Positions 40,318-52,477 of a stretch of DNA of 64,000 nt are shown here, one piece after another. Position numbers and translations under genes: made by a program. The DNA is taken from positions 395,758-459,757 of the forward strand of contig LODT01000042.1 of the NCBI GenBank assembly GCA_001606155.1. The letters are read 5' to 3'. Each line of letters begins with the position of its first letter. Position 1 is the stretch's first letter. The DNA comes from Tieghemostelium lacteum. Taxonomy: Eukaryota; Evosea; Eumycetozoa; Dictyosteliales; Raperosteliaceae. The notes under the pieces are model-generated. The model searched no databases and was not told where the DNA came from. It saw nothing but the letters and a program-made list of their open reading frames with translations.

Positions 40318-43300
40318 ATGAGTGAATCAACACCACAGCAACAACAAGCAACTACAACAACCATTACACCAACAACTACCACTACAACAGTAGTAACAGG
40401 TAACACTATTACAACTACTGTTAATAATGGGACTGTTACTACGAATAGTGGTTCAACAACTACAACAGTACCTATTGCAACCAATACTACAAGTACAACA
40501 CAACCTATAACAATAACACATAATGCACAAATATCAGGTAGTAGTAACAATTTGGGATCTACGACATTGGTAGTAACACCATCGTCACCATCTTCAATAC
40601 AGAAAGGTACACATGGTAATCAGAATAATATATCAGTATCATTGACTATTCCAAATCTTGCTACTTCTACATCATCTACTGGTACACCACAACAGTTGAA
40701 TACTACAAAGGACCCAACCACCAATACACATCAGGAATATCAACAGGCAATGGAGAATAAAAAGACTCTAAAAAAGATATTAAAATCATCTAAACACTGG
40801 AGTGACTCAATGAAAGTTTACACTCAAAACAGTAATATATTCTCTGAAGAACTCATTAAACATTCTGAACACATGAATAAACCAAAAGACAGTCATCTAT
40901 CATCATCACTTGTATCCTTTGGTAACACTCTAAAAGCCGTCAATATAGTTCATGATCAATTAGTATGTAAACACCCTTTCTTAAAATATCCAAAAAAAAA
41001 AAAATATTCTAACACCCAACACCTTCTTATACTATCATAACAGTACAATGAGGTTCAAGATTTATTCTATACACCATTGAATAATTTTGTAGACTATGAT
41101 TTTGCAGAGGCTGTAGAATCAAATAAAAGAGTTACCAAATGTAAAGAAGATTATGAAATGTCTTTAGGAAAAATTCAATCGACTATCAAAAAATCAAAAA
41201 CTGGTATTGATGAACAAAAATTATTTAATGTAGGTGTAGATAGATAGATGTATAAAGGATCAATTGATTATTAATATATTTTTGTATTTATAGTATGAAC
41301 AAGAATTAGAAAAGTTGAAAGATATTTATGAATCATCAAATAAGGAATTGGATTATAAATTACAAGAACTATCACACAAGAATGAGACTAAATATCTGAA
41401 ATCATTGTTATTGTTTATCAATTCACAATATACATTCTATACCCGAGCCAGTAAGTTATTTGGTAATTTGAAACCAAAATTGGAGGATATTGAGAGATAT
41501 CTAGAGGAGATTCAACCACCTAAAGTTGTTGAAGGACATTTGATGAAAAAGTCCAAACAGGTTATGGGTGGTTGGAACAAGTGCTGGTGGGTTCTAAAAG
41601 ATGGTATGTTGTTTTGTTACAAGGGTAAGAAAGAGTATCATCCAGAGAATGCACTTAATATCTTATTGTGTTCAGTCAGAGTTCCTCAAACTGCTGTCAT
41701 TCTAAGTAGTCCTAGTACCAATCAACCATCTCTTGCCACTTCAGTCTCTAGTAAGCAATTAGAGAAAGAAAAAGACAAGGATAAGGAAAAAGACTCTCAA
41801 AATGATAATTTGAGATTTGAAATTCTTCATCCCAGAAAAAAACAACCTATTGTTTTACAAGCTGAATCTGAAGAAGAACGTGACCGTTGGGTACAGGCCA
41901 TTCAAGATGCCATTTCAAATTCACTAAATTGTCAGACTCTGCCATTAGAAAAATCAGCATCTGGTCTGACTGGAGGTGGAGGTGGCAATAGTTTGATTCT
42001 AGGTAAGGCCATGTCGAATACCTCTGTAAATGGACAACCTGGAGGACAAGGTTCAGTTCAAACTGATGAGGTTAATCAACAGGTTCTTAGAATCCTTCAA
42101 AAGGTACCTGGGAATAATATATGTGCTGATTGTGGTTCTCCAGATCCTGATTGGGCTGCCATCAATTTGGGTATACTTATATGTAAAGTATGTTCAGGTG
42201 TACACAGATCTCTGGGTACACATATATCTAAAGTACGTTCATTGACATTGGATAAATGGTCACCTGAAAACACATTGTTTATGAAAGAAGTTGGAAACAA
42301 TAGATTTAATCTTCTCTATGAACACCATCTCAGCGAACAAGTAAGACCAACTGAGAAATCTGATCGTATGGCTAAGGAAACTTGGATTAAAGCTAAATAC
42401 AAGACAAAGGATTTTATCATTCGTTCTTCACTACCTCAAGAGGAAATTGGAAAAATTCTCTTTGACATGATTGCTCAAGGTCAGAGAGACATCATTAGAT
42501 ATCTAAAGGTACTAAGTCAAGGCGCTGATTTGAATCAGTTGGGTGAAGGTGGTAGAACACCTTTACACCAGAGTATTTTAAAGAGTGATGATGTAACTGT
42601 TCCTGAACTACTCTTACAAAATGGTGCTGATGTCACTATTGGCGATACAAGAGGTTGGACTCCAATGCATTATGCTGCATATTTTAATAGACCTCGTTGT
42701 GCATATTTACTGATGAGAAGAGGTTTCGAATCGGTTAGAAACAAATGTCGTGATCATTTGGGTAGATTGGCATTAGATTTGGCTGTTATTAATAGATCGA
42801 GAGAAACTGAGCAGGTACTTAGAGGCGAAGAGTTAGACAGTGGTTTGACTATGGACAGTATTGAGAATAATACCATTCCTATATTTGCAGCTTCTGTACC
42901 TTTGAATTCAGATTTACCAACTATTCAAAATCAAGAGATTCTCTCTGATGATGACGAGGATCTAGATGATCAAGAACATATTCAAGAGATTGAGGATGTT
43001 CAAAGTTGGCCTTCGGAAAACGAATCTAATGGCAGAGCTAGTTTCTCAGGTCCAGAATCTTTCATTAACCTGACTGACAACCTAAAAGTTCTAAATAGTT
43101 CACATAGTAACAGTAGTTTAATTTCAACTAATAGTAATAATAATAGTAGTTCCAATCTGGGTAACCTTATCGCCATTAATGGTGGCGGAGGTGAACCCAT
43201 TAGTTCTTTGAATAGCAGTAGAGATAATAATAGAGATTCTATAAATAGTGGTATTACAAGTACTACAACCACAACTACCACAACAAACAGTAGTGGTACT

Positions 43301-44107
43301 ACTGGAAGTACTGTTGAAATTGGAAATAGACCAAAATCCAATAGAAGACCTTCTATTTTAGGTCGTGGTAAAAATACATTGCGAGCAATGAAAAGTAAAC
43401 TAAACATGTCACAACAAAAGAACCAGAGTTCCGATGGCACACAAAGTCAATTAGCTCAAGATCAGACTGCTGAGGATTTGGATGAGGAGGATGATGACGA
43501 GGAATTTAACGATCAGGCATCGGTGAAGGACTCAACTTCATCATCTCCACTCGATCAGTCACAATCTGGTATTGTACATAAACCAATAAAAACATCAAAA
43601 GAAGGAGAAATGAAATCAGAGAGCTCAGATCAGGATTCTGATAACAACCAAACCAATTCAAATAAGAAGGCATCGTCACCTAATAAGTCACCAACACCAT
43701 TTAAACATTTCCTCAAGAAATTAAAAATTAAAAAAGTTAAAAAGGTTGGTGGTCAGGCTGGATCTCCACAGTTGCCACCTGAGGTTCAGGACACTGAGTC
43801 TTATATAGATGTTCCAGATAATATTTCAATTGGCACCAATGATGACTCATCTCTGATAAGTGATCAAGAAAGTACCATTTCCGATTACTACACTCAAACT
43901 CTTCACAATGCAAATAACAATAACGGTACTACTGCTTCTTCTTCAACTTCTTCTGCCACCACTACTACCAACAAGGAGAAAAAAGATAAAAAGGATAAAA
44001 AAGAAAAAGAGAAAAAAGATAAAAAAGAAAAGAAAGAAAGAGAAAAAGAAAAAGAAAAGAAAAAGCTTGAACAACAGGCTTCCATTGCCACTACTTCAAA
44101 TCATTAA
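40318..44107 (+). CDS. ACAP-type ArfGAP: BAR, PH, ArfGAP and ankyrin domains (1214 aa)
   Basis: Three exons, 40318-40962, 41044-41229 and 41294-44107, all joined in phase 0. After a Thr/Asn-rich leader comes a helical BAR region (about residues 140-350, spanning all exons). A PH domain follows (VVEGHLMKKSKQVMGGWNKCWWVLKDG ... ERDRWVQAIQDAI). The ArfGAP zinc finger has CADCGSPDPDWAAINLGILICKVC and the Arg-finger context VHRSLGTHISKVRSL. Two to three ankyrin repeats follow (GRTPLHQSI, GWTPMHYAAY). The last 400 residues are low complexity, ending in a Lys/Glu/Asp coil. Family knowledge: ACAPs inactivate Arf GTPases on curved membranes, with effects on actin and, in Dictyostelium, cytokinesis. 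All catalytic residues are visible. Confidence 0.93.
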
Positions 44108-44230
44108 TCTCAAAACTCCCCCAATATCTCATAAATTTAAAAGTACAATCAACATTAATATGATAAAATTATAATAAACTATCAATTTTCATCATTTATT
44201 ATTTAATAATTAATTAATTCTTTAATCAAT

Positions 44231-45653
44231 TTATTTTCTCTTTTTGTTTTGGTTTTGTTTAATTGGTGTTTTCTTTACAACATTTTCTTTTGATTGATTG
44301 TTTTTTGGTGGTGGTGTTGTTTTTAATTTGTTGTTTTTGACATTTTGTTTCATTGCTTCTACTCTTTTACTTTTTATATTTGCTTTTGGTAATTGAATTT
44401 CTTCTTCTTCTTCTTCTTCTTCTTCTTCTTCTTCATCACTATCTTGTAAACCTTTTAACATGGCTTCATCGTCACTATCTTCTGCTTCAAATTCGCTTAA
44501 ATCCTCTTCTTCGGAATTTTCCATCTCTTCATCTCCATCTTCATCATCTTGATTTTCTAATTCATCTTCATCTTCAATATCTTCATCTTCATTTTCATTA
44601 TCATCCATATCTTGATCTTGATTATTTTCATTATCTTCTTCATCATCATCTACACCAACCATATTATTATTTTCATCTAAAAAGTTACTGGCCAATTCCT
44701 CTAATTCTTCTAGAGCTTCAGCAGCCTTTTTAAAGAGTCTATTGAGAGAGTACAAAATCTTTCTATTTTCCTCTGGAGTTGATTTTGCAGAGGCAACTTT
44801 TAAGAATAGTTTTGAAAGTACCAAATAATCAGTTGGGAAGATTTCAGCATCATTTTCATCTGAAATACCTTCTTTTGGTAAATAGTATTTATCCTTTTTA
44901 CCAAATGGTGAATAGGTAGTAGCTAAACGTTCAAAAACTCTCTCTTTAATTCTTTTGATGGCGGTTGGATCATCAGTTTTTGAGAGATAACTGATGAATG
45001 GTAACAATAGTCTATTCAAATGAGATGCCTCTACTGCACCACCAGTACTCTTGTGAAGTTCTTCTAGATAGATATCAGCAATATGCATTACAACCCCATT
45101 GGTCTTCAATTTCTCTGGGTTCAAAGCAGTTCCCAATAGAACATTCACAAATTTACTTAAAACTTGATGATCACTTGCTAGATAGGCTTTCTTTAACAAA
45201 TCAAATCCACTAGCTAACATTTTTCTAGTCAATGAATAGAATTTATCTAATCTGTGATGATCGATACTTGGCCAATTCTTTTCAATTGTTATAAAAAAAC
45301 TCTTTAAATATAATATAGCTTGATCGAAATCCTTAAATATCAATGTTAATTTAGATATTTTAACTGAAATCTCTTCTTGAAGTATTGGTTTATCCTGTGC
45401 CCATAAATCTATTATATATATATATATATATATATTAATACTATAACTAAGTGGGTTTATATCATTTCAATTTATACATACTATAATATAAACCTTTCCA
45501 AATCTTTAAGAATTGAATCTCTGTAAAATCTGATTTTTTAAATAGAGTTGTCAGTTTACCAAGTGCCTGTGCTCTGGTACCAACTGATTGTGATACCAAT
45601 TGTTTTACAAGTTTAACTTCAATTGGTTGTTTAACATTATCGCTTTCTGTCAT
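44231..45653 (-). CDS. rrp1: RRP1/NOP52 ribosomal RNA processing protein (449 aa)
   Basis: Two exons, 45482-45653 and 44231-45408. The 73-bp intron (GTATGT...AATAG) contains an (AT)n run. The join gives KGLYYNLWAQDKPILQEEI, matching the LWxCMWxQDxPLLQEEL motif of the RRP1 family. Further family landmarks are the WPSIDHHRLDKFYSLTRKM stretch and IADIYLEELHK. The C-terminal third is a long acidic block (Glu/Asp, encoded partly by a TTC/GAA repeat at 44401-44435) followed by a basic Lys/Asn tail typical of nucleolar proteins. Family knowledge: nucleolar protein needed for 27S pre-rRNA processing to 25S/5.8S. It is head-to-head with cactin over 133 bp. Confidence 0.9.
45409..45481 (-). other. Intron of RRP1 with AT dinucleotide repeat
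   Basis: The 73-bp intron starts GTATGT (45481-45476) and ends AATAG (45409). About 22 bp of alternating AT sits next to the acceptor. The repeat lies where a branch/pyrimidine tract is expected, so length variation could affect splicing. This is inference. Confidence 0.6.
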
Positions 45654-45786
45654 CTTTTAACCTTTTGAGGTGTGTTATTTTATTGTCAAAATTTCAAAAA
45701 TCGTTCGTTTTTTGCTTTAGTTTTTCATTTTATTTTTAATTTAAAAAAATTTAATTTAATTTTAATTTAACATTACTTTAAATACA
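45654..45786. promoter_or_regulatory. 133-bp head-to-head promoter gap (RRP1 and cactin)
   Basis: AT-rich spacer with a short mixed segment near 45700 (TCGTTCGTTTTTTG) and T/A runs. A similar TTCGTTCGTTTTTTGG occurs upstream of the RSL1D1-like gene near 62843. No coding content. Inferred bidirectional promoter. Confidence 0.45.
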
Positions 45787-47724
45787 ATGTCTTCTTCAAG
45801 ATATAGAAGAGACTATTCCCCTCATAGTAAAAGAGGTAGAAGCAGAAGTAATAGTAGAGAAAGATATGATAAAAATAGAGATGTAGAATATTCTAAAAGA
45901 AATAGAGATAGAAGTGATAGTAGAGATAGAAACTATAAAAGTAACAGAGATTCCACTAGAGAAAAAGATGATAATAGAGATAAATATTATAAATCATCTA
46001 GAGATAGAAGTAGGAGTGATAGTAGAGATAGAAAATATACTTCAAAGAGTAGCAGTAGTAAAAGCAATAAAAGAAAATCAAATGATTCAATTTCATCATC
46101 AGAGTCTGATTACGATTCATCTGATTCTGATTACAAGAAATCAAAATCTAAAAGAAAAGAAGAAAAAAGATTAAAAAGAGAAGAAAAACGTTTAAAAAGA
46201 GCTGAAAAAGATGATGAGAGTAAAGGTGAATTGGGAGGCTATTCAAATTCAACTAACCCATTTGGTGATAGTAACCTTCAGAATAAATTTGTTTGGAAAG
46301 CCAAAAGAGATAATTTATTGAAAAAAGGTGTGAATCCTGATAAATATGAAAGTAATAAGAATAGAGAAGAGATTCAAATGGAATTGGAAAAAGCAAAAAA
46401 GAGAAGAGAAGAGAGAGAACGTGAACAAGAACAATGGGAATTGGAGAAAGAGAGAATGTCAAGACTTAAAGATATGGAAAATAATGAAGAGCTAGAGAAA
46501 AAAGAAGAGGAATTTCATTTTGATCAGGCATGTAAAAGATGTGAAACTAGGCTACTTAACAACAGAGCTAAACCCATTGACTATCTCTACCGTGTTCTAC
46601 ATATGGATGTTAACAGTCACTATGAAAACCAAGAACCTGTAAATCTTATGCAATCACTTTCTGAAGAATTGTTACCGGAATTACAAAATGAAATTGCAGA
46701 GTTTGCCTATTTGGATCATGTGAATGAACAATATTGGGAGAGTTGTAGAGTGTATTCTGAACATCTGTACCAGATGAAAACTAATACTCTTCCACAGAGT
46801 TCTGGTATTCACCAGTCTTTAGTTGGTGACATTAAAAAGATTCTTCAAGGAAAGACCTATGAGGAACTTTGTCAAATGGAGACTAAATACTCCCAGAAAC
46901 TACAATCTGGAGGTGCAATGAATGTCGAGTATTGGGAATCACTTTTATCTCAATTGAAAATTTACAAATCTTCTGCGTTCATTAGAGAGACCTTTTTAAA
47001 GAATTTGAAATCTAAACTCTCTGATATGCAACATAAAGAGTTAATTGATTCTATTAAGGCTAAAGATAATGAAAATAGTAATAGTACCACTACTACAACT
47101 ACAACTGCTAATAATAATAGTGATAATCAAAATAAGATCCAAAGAATTACAGATGAAAGTGGTAATATAATTGAGCAGGAAGTTATTGAAATGAAAACAA
47201 AACAAAATATTGCCAAAGCAGAACCTGTAAAAGTACAACAATCAGAGGAAGATAAGTTACTAAAGAATGAGAGTGATAAATATATGGATGATGATATTGA
47301 AGAGCAATTTGATTTGGAAATTGCATTGGAACAGAAGCATTACTCATGGCATGACAAATATAGACCTAGAAAACCAAAATTCTTTAATAGAGTGCACACT
47401 GGTTACGATTGGAACAAGTACAATAAGACTCATTATGACTTTGACAATCCTCCACCAAAGATTGTTAAAGGTTATAAATTCAATATATTCTATCCTGATC
47501 TCATTGATGTAACAAAAGCTCCAAAATACTTTAGAGAACCATCACCAGATTCCAATGATACCTGTATTTTGAGATTTTCAGCTGGACCGCCTTATGAAGA
47601 TATTGCATTCAAGATTGTAAATAAAGAATGGGAAAAATCAAACAAACATGGTTTCAAATGTGTATTTGATAAAGGTGTCCTTCAACTATGGTTTAACTTT
47701 AAACGTTATAGATATAAAAGATAA
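45787..47724 (+). CDS. cactin: Cactin, spliceosome-associated protein (645 aa)
   Basis: Single exon, ATG at 45787, TAA at 47722-47724. The first 140 residues are an RS/RD-rich domain (SRDRSRSDSRDR repeats) of splicing-factor type. The cactin mid domain follows (FVWKAKRDNLLKKG ... CKRCETRLLNNRAKPIDYLYRVLHMD). The highly conserved C-terminal domain is complete: YSWHDKYRPRKPKFFNRVHTGYDWNKYNKTHYDFDNPPPK, then the FNIFYPDL and FNFKRYRYKR ending. Family knowledge: cactin joins late spliceosomes and supports exon ligation and, in metazoa, sister-chromatid cohesion through splicing. It shares a divergent promoter with RRP1. Another late spliceosome factor, GPATCH1, is about 30 kb upstream. Confidence 0.95.
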   Translation: MSSSRYRRDYSPHSKRGRSRSNSRERYDKNRDVEYSKRNRDRSDSRDRNYKSNRDSTREKDDNRDKYYKSSRDRSRSDSRDRKYTSKSSSSKSNKRKSNDSISSSESDYDSSDSDYKKSKSKRKEEKRLKREEKRLKRAEKDDESKGELGGYSNSTNPFGDSNLQNKFVWKAKRDNLLKKGVNPDKYESNKNREEIQMELEKAKKRREEREREQEQWELEKERMSRLKDMENNEELEKKEEEFHFDQACKRCETRLLNNRAKPIDYLYRVLHMDVNSHYENQEPVNLMQSLSEELLPELQNEIAEFAYLDHVNEQYWESCRVYSEHLYQMKTNTLPQSSGIHQSLVGDIKKILQGKTYEELCQMETKYSQKLQSGGAMNVEYWESLLSQLKIYKSSAFIRETFLKNLKSKLSDMQHKELIDSIKAKDNENSNSTTTTTTTANNNSDNQNKIQRITDESGNIIEQEVIEMKTKQNIAKAEPVKVQQSEEDKLLKNESDKYMDDDIEEQFDLEIALEQKHYSWHDKYRPRKPKFFNRVHTGYDWNKYNKTHYDFDNPPPKIVKGYKFNIFYPDLIDVTKAPKYFREPSPDSNDTCILRFSAGPPYEDIAFKIVNKEWEKSNKHGFKCVFDKGVLQLWFNFKRYRYKR

Positions 47725-47850
47725 TAAACATATATTTATTTTTATCCATCTCAAATTTAAATATTGAAATATATTTCCTTTTTAGAAAAAGTGTTTGGTT
47801 TCATATAAATTTGCAAATATTCCCTAATTTGATAATAAACTTTAAAAAGT

Positions 47851-48501
47851 TTATTTAATATTAAAACAAGATATGTAAACTTCTCTTAGTTCTTTTGATA
47901 GCTGATGAATTGGTAAACCAGTAACATTATAGAAATCACCATTAATTTTTTTTATAAAAGATGAAGCAGGGACTTCTTGAATACCATATGAACCAGCTTT
48001 GTCAAAAGGTTTACAATTTTCAATGTAATGGTTTATTAAACTATCAGAAATCTCATCAAATTCAACTTCTGTCAAAACATAAAAATTTCTTTGTACAATT
48101 ATTTTTGTTGAACTGTTATATGCAATTATAGTAACACTAGTGCAAACTTGATGTGTAGATGCACTTAATTGTCTGAGCATTTGTTTTGCATCATCTACAG
48201 ATTTGGGTTTTTCAAAAATGGTTTGACCCTTTACCACAATACTATCAGCACCAATTAGAATGCTTGATGGCATATCATCATTTTTTAATCTATTAAATAC
48301 CTCTTCGGTTTTGTGTTTAGAGGTATCACAGCAATAGTCAATAGGTGTTTTGTATAAACTCTTATCTAAATTCTCTTCGAATTTAGATGCTTCAATTTTA
48401 AATTCCAATCCCAATTTAGAGAGATACTCTATTCTTCTTGGTGATGTTGATCCTAATATTATATTTAATTTGTTAATTTCATTTAACAAATCTAAAATCA
48501 T
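47851..48501 (-). CDS. Maf/HAM1-like nucleotide pyrophosphatase (216 aa)
   Basis: Single exon, ATG at 48499-48501, stop at 47851. The Maf signature is present: IILGSTSPRRIEYLSKLG (N-terminal substrate loop), the SILIGADSIVVKG metal-site region, FEKPKSVDDAKQML, and C-terminal KAGSYGIQEVPASSFIKKINGDFYNVTGLPI. Family knowledge: Maf proteins hydrolyse non-canonical or modified nucleoside triphosphates such as dTTP/UTP and m7GTP to monophosphates, cleaning the pool. In animals the domain is fused in ASMTL; here it stands alone. Length is typical (about 200 residues). No targeting signal is seen, so it is probably cytosolic. Confidence 0.92.
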   Translation of the reverse strand: MILDLLNEINKLNIILGSTSPRRIEYLSKLGLEFKIEASKFEENLDKSLYKTPIDYCCDTSKHKTEEVFNRLKNDDMPSSILIGADSIVVKGQTIFEKPKSVDDAKQMLRQLSASTHQVCTSVTIIAYNSSTKIIVQRNFYVLTEVEFDEISDSLINHYIENCKPFDKAGSYGIQEVPASSFIKKINGDFYNVTGLPIHQLSKELREVYISCFNIK

Positions 48502-48674
48502 TTTTCATCTATTTTGCTGATATTATAAATAATAAAAAAAACAATTTTTTTCTTTGAAAATGATTATACAATACTTCAATGAAGTTAATAAAATACCTAT
48601 ATTTATTTATTTACACAATACACACTACATTATGTATCTATACACTTTTTTGTATCTATATTACATAATTTAAC

Positions 48675-49124
48675 TCATATAGAAGATGATTGCTCTTCTT
48701 GGGTAGTATTATTATTGTTATTATTCGTACTAGATGAAGATTGAGACTCCATATTTGATATAATTTTATCTTTTTTCTCTTGTTTTCTTTTCTTTTCAGC
48801 CTCTCTTAGATTGTATTCATCAACATGGAATTGATAATGAGAATCTGCTAAACCTAAAAAATCGACAATCAAATCACCTATATACTCAATACCTTTATAA
48901 ATTTTATATGAAACAAATATAGTATTATCTATAGCTCTATTCATAAAAGTAGATCTATTTGGATTTTCCTATGTCAGAAATTAATATTACAATTTAGGTG
49001 CCTTGAATTTATCTTTAGTTGATATACTACATACTACATCCATTGGTTGTATTTGCTTATTAACATTCTGACTATCAATATTACATTCTATAGTTGTTTC
49101 ATTTGTATTATTGGTGTGAGACAT
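48675..49124 (-). CDS. FAM177-like protein (127 aa)
   Basis: Two exons: 49035-49124 and 48675-48968 (66-bp intron, GTATGT...CATAG). Exon 1 encodes MSHTNNTNETTIECNIDS. In exon 2, TIFVSYKIYKGIEYIGDLIVDFLGLADSHYQFHVDEYN followed by a charged Lys/Glu helix matches the layout of the FAM177 family (an amphipathic or membrane-touching helix, then a G-x-x-x-P/D-YQ-x-x-DEY motif and charged coil). The human protein is Golgi-associated; function here is unknown. The upstream exon could also run on to a later donor, but only the GTATGT choice keeps the frame. It is head-to-head with ATP synthase g over 105 bp. Confidence 0.72.
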
Positions 49125-49229
49125 GATTACCTAGGTAACGAAATTTTTATTATCAAAAAATTTTTTTTTTAATTTTTCATTTTTTTTGAAACTGTAACCT
49201 TCAATAACAGATATAGATAAACAGAGAAA
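49125..49229. promoter_or_regulatory. 105-bp head-to-head promoter gap (FAM177-like and ATP synthase g)
   Basis: A short AT-rich gap with T-runs between two divergent starts. It contains no frame. Inferred bidirectional promoter. Confidence 0.45.
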
Positions 49230-49508
49230 ATGACAGCACCAAACTGGTTAGGATTTGCATGTGAAACATTAAATTATTTAAAGAGCCGTTACACAGGAGC
49301 CATTATTAAACAAGATTTTGGCAAATTCCTCAGTAAAGTAAAATCACCACAAGACATCAGTGTTGCTGATGCCAAAACTGTTTTACAAACTACCTTTTTC
49401 ACTGTTGGTTTATTCTATGTTGGTGAATCTGTTGGTAAAAATCAAATTAGAGGTTTCAACCCAGGTTATGATATCGATGTCAAATCTGAAGTTGCCAAAA
49501 GAAACTAA
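49230..49508 (+). CDS. Mitochondrial ATP synthase subunit g (92 aa)
   Basis: Single exon, ATG at 49230, TAA at 49506-49508. The C-terminal half has the subunit g hallmark: a single membrane helix with GxxxG-like spacing and the FYVGESVGKNQIRGF motif, comparable to FYVGEIIGKRGI of the animal protein. Family knowledge: subunit g sits in the membrane part of the F1Fo ATP synthase and helps dimerise the enzyme and shape cristae. Length and layout are normal for the family (about 100 residues). The N-terminal sequence is diverged, so the call rests mainly on residues 50-80. Confidence 0.8.
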   Translation: MTAPNWLGFACETLNYLKSRYTGAIIKQDFGKFLSKVKSPQDISVADAKTVLQTTFFTVGLFYVGESVGKNQIRGFNPGYDIDVKSEVAKRN

Positions 49509-49801
49509 ATTAGATTAGTTTAATAGATTTTCTCAATATTTAAAATATTTAATGATATATATGTTCAATCACAAAACAACCATTAAAAATGAAAAAAGCC
49601 TAGTGTACACAAATGTCAATAACACTCTCAACACAATCGATAAATAATAAATCAGTAAAATAGGTTTAGAAGAAATAATCAAAAGAATGGATAAATAATG
49701 AACACACATATATGTTGATCATCATACATAAGTTTGATGATACAAAAAATTTCTAGAAAATTTATTTTTTTTCATTTATTATATGTATATATTACGTTTT
49801 A

Positions 49802-52477
49802 TTATTCTTCATGACCACTAATTGTCATGAAAACCTCTTCTAAAGTTGATAGAGAAATTTGGATATCTTTAATTGGTAAATGTGATCTTTGATCTTCAAC
49901 TTTTCTAAAGAAATCTTTGAGAACTGGTAATTTCTCTCTGGGTATATTGAATTCAAGTACACCTACAGCCATGGAAGAGGGTTGTACTTGAAGTTCTTGT
50001 TGGAAGAATTGTTGAACTTCAGCAGAGGCACTTTGATTCTTTTCATCGACAAGAGCTACAATTTTATATCCAGTACCAAACTTATTCTTTAGTCTTAGTG
50101 ATGTTCCCAGGGTTATGAGTCTACCTTTTTTCATTATACCTATACGATCACCCAGACAATCAGCTTCCTCCATAGAGTGAGTTGTAAGTATAATAACTCT
50201 ACCTCTCTTTGCACGTTCAATGAGTCCCCAAATTGCACGTTTTGCAATACTGTCCATACCAGTTGTTGGTTCATCGAGGAATACAATCTTTGGATCTGCA
50301 ATAAATGCAATAGCAGTACTGAGTCTTCTTCTCATACCACCAGAGTATTTTGAAGATACTAAATTTTGTACATGAAGTAAATCAACTTCTTTGAGTCTTG
50401 TAATTACCTCTTGTTCAATTTCATCTTCTGGAATACCTTTGAATGCTGCATAGATTTCTAAATGTTCACGACCAGTTAATTCATCAAATAGAATATCATG
50501 TTGAGGACAGATACCAAGTGATTGACGAATATCAGTCATTTGTGTGAGAATTGAGTTTCCAAAGATAAAAGCGTCACCTGAAGTTGGTGAAAATAGACCT
50601 GTACACATTCCAAATGTTGTGGATTTACCTGACCCATTGTGACCTAGTAATACAAATAGCTGACCATTTCCAATGGTTAGATAGGTACCTTTTACAGCTG
50701 CATAGGCACTCTTTACTTTACAGCATGATTTGGTGGTATATACCTTACGAAGATTAACAATCTTTACAGCAGTGTCTTCAGAGACTGTATTGTTTATAAT
50801 ATTATTTCTCTCATTTACAACTTCTTCATCCTCCATTTCACCACCTTCCATCTCAATTTCATCTTTTCCAATCAACCCATTTTTTTTAGCTTTTGAAGTG
50901 GGTTGGTGTGTTTCGGAATTAGCTGAAATTTTTGGTGGTGATGATTTCCAATAGGATGGTTGTAAGAAGAAATATAGTGGTTTACTAACACCGTATTCAG
51001 ATTGAATTACATTGTCAAGGTACAATGCAACAATTAGAAATACAAAGAAATCAATTATAAACCAACCATAGACATCTTGTAATGAAAACCAAGCGTTACT
51101 AGTTCTCTCAGACCATCTAAGACCAACAGCAACTGAACCTGCTGAAGCCTCTGACAAATCATTAATACCTTTAGTCAAAAGCGCAAATGGTAAAAGTGAT
51201 AGAATGACCCTAACAGCAACAAAGAAATCTTCTTGGAATGCAAATGAAGCAACACCTTGAATGACAATACCAATGAGGAAAATAACAAAACCTATACTGG
51301 TAGCTATATCTGAACTCTTTATCAATGTACTCAAAAAGAATACAAAAGTAACCATTGATAATGAAAATAGCAAAAATAGGAAAAAGAAAGTACCAAAATC
51401 ATTCTTTTTAAAGAAATCAAATTGAAATATATAACCACTAGCTGTCAATACCAAACTAGATACAATATTAAATGCACAATTGGTAACTAACCATGTAAAC
51501 CAATATACTGAATCTTTCAAACCCATCATATTCATACCTTCACGTAATTTTAATTCCTTCTCCTTAACAATTTGACCCAATTGAATAACCACATTAAACA
51601 TTAAACTTGCAAAAAAGAATAAACCACCTAGTTTTTTCATTGAATTTGTTAATATTTATAAGAATTAATATAATAATAATTAAGATAGTTACCTAGATCT
51701 TGAATAACATCAGCAACTACTAATTCAGGGTGAGCAAATTCAGCATAATCAATATTATAATTTAGATTAGGGTTATTGGTTAAATTGATTGCTAATAGTT
51801 TTTCAATTTGATAAACCCATGGTAATTGAAGATACTTTGCCATACGAACTTCTTGGCCTTCAACATAGATTTGAGTATCATTATGTTTTAAAGAGTAATG
51901 TAATTCATTAGATGTAGAATTAAAACTAAAAACTACAGCAGCAGTTGTGGAATTCTTATTTTCAAATAGAAAACTATCCATTTCATCTACAGTTGAGAAT
52001 TTTCTAATCTCTTCAGAGGGTATAGTGAATTGTTGTGCAATTCTATCGATTACCCAATCACCAATTGAAGTATCAGAAACATAATTTACAGTATAACATG
52101 AATCTCTTTCATCGCCTATAATACATCTTGGGATATCACCAATAGTCTGTGGAACTGGACTTGGAAATGGTTTCAAAACATCATTTCTCTTCTCGTTGGC
52201 ATCTAATCCAAATTTTAATATCCATAAAAAGAATACAAATACAAATGGTACCAGTAACATTAATGCTGTACCTTTAATATTACGTTTCTATTCAAATACA
52301 ATCCAAATTGAATCTGTCAGCTATGAATATTCTCATATAGAAGATCACTCTGTCCAATCATCAACAGTAGTAATAATTTATAAAACAACTTACATTTAAT
52401 AAATAATTTTTTCTAAGGAGTAATTTAATTTGTCTCCATCTTACTGATGCCGTACTCTGTTGATGTTTGCTTGACAT
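49802..52477 (-). CDS. ABCA-subfamily half-size ABC transporter (834 aa)
   Basis: Three exons: 52394-52477, 51693-52287 and 49802-51627 (introns 106 and 65 bp); total 2505 nt. The protein starts MSSKHQQSTASVRWRQIKLLLRKN, then the first membrane helix (ALMLLVPFVFVFFLWIL), a luminal domain of about 150 residues with NxS/T sites, and a bundle of about six helices (from LGGLFFFASLMFN). The nucleotide-binding domain has Walker A LLGHNGSGKST, signature YSGGMRRRLS, Walker B IVFLDEPTTGMD and H-loop LTTHSMEEAD. ABCA proteins flip or export lipids. One membrane domain plus one NBD makes a half transporter, as for several Dictyostelium ABCA members, so it should dimerise. Confidence 0.92.

Noticed and set aside
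43000-43440. 146-codon minus-strand frame inside the ArfGAP gene
   Set aside because: A poly-Val/Leu translation arising from the complementary strand of Asn/Ser/Thr repeats.
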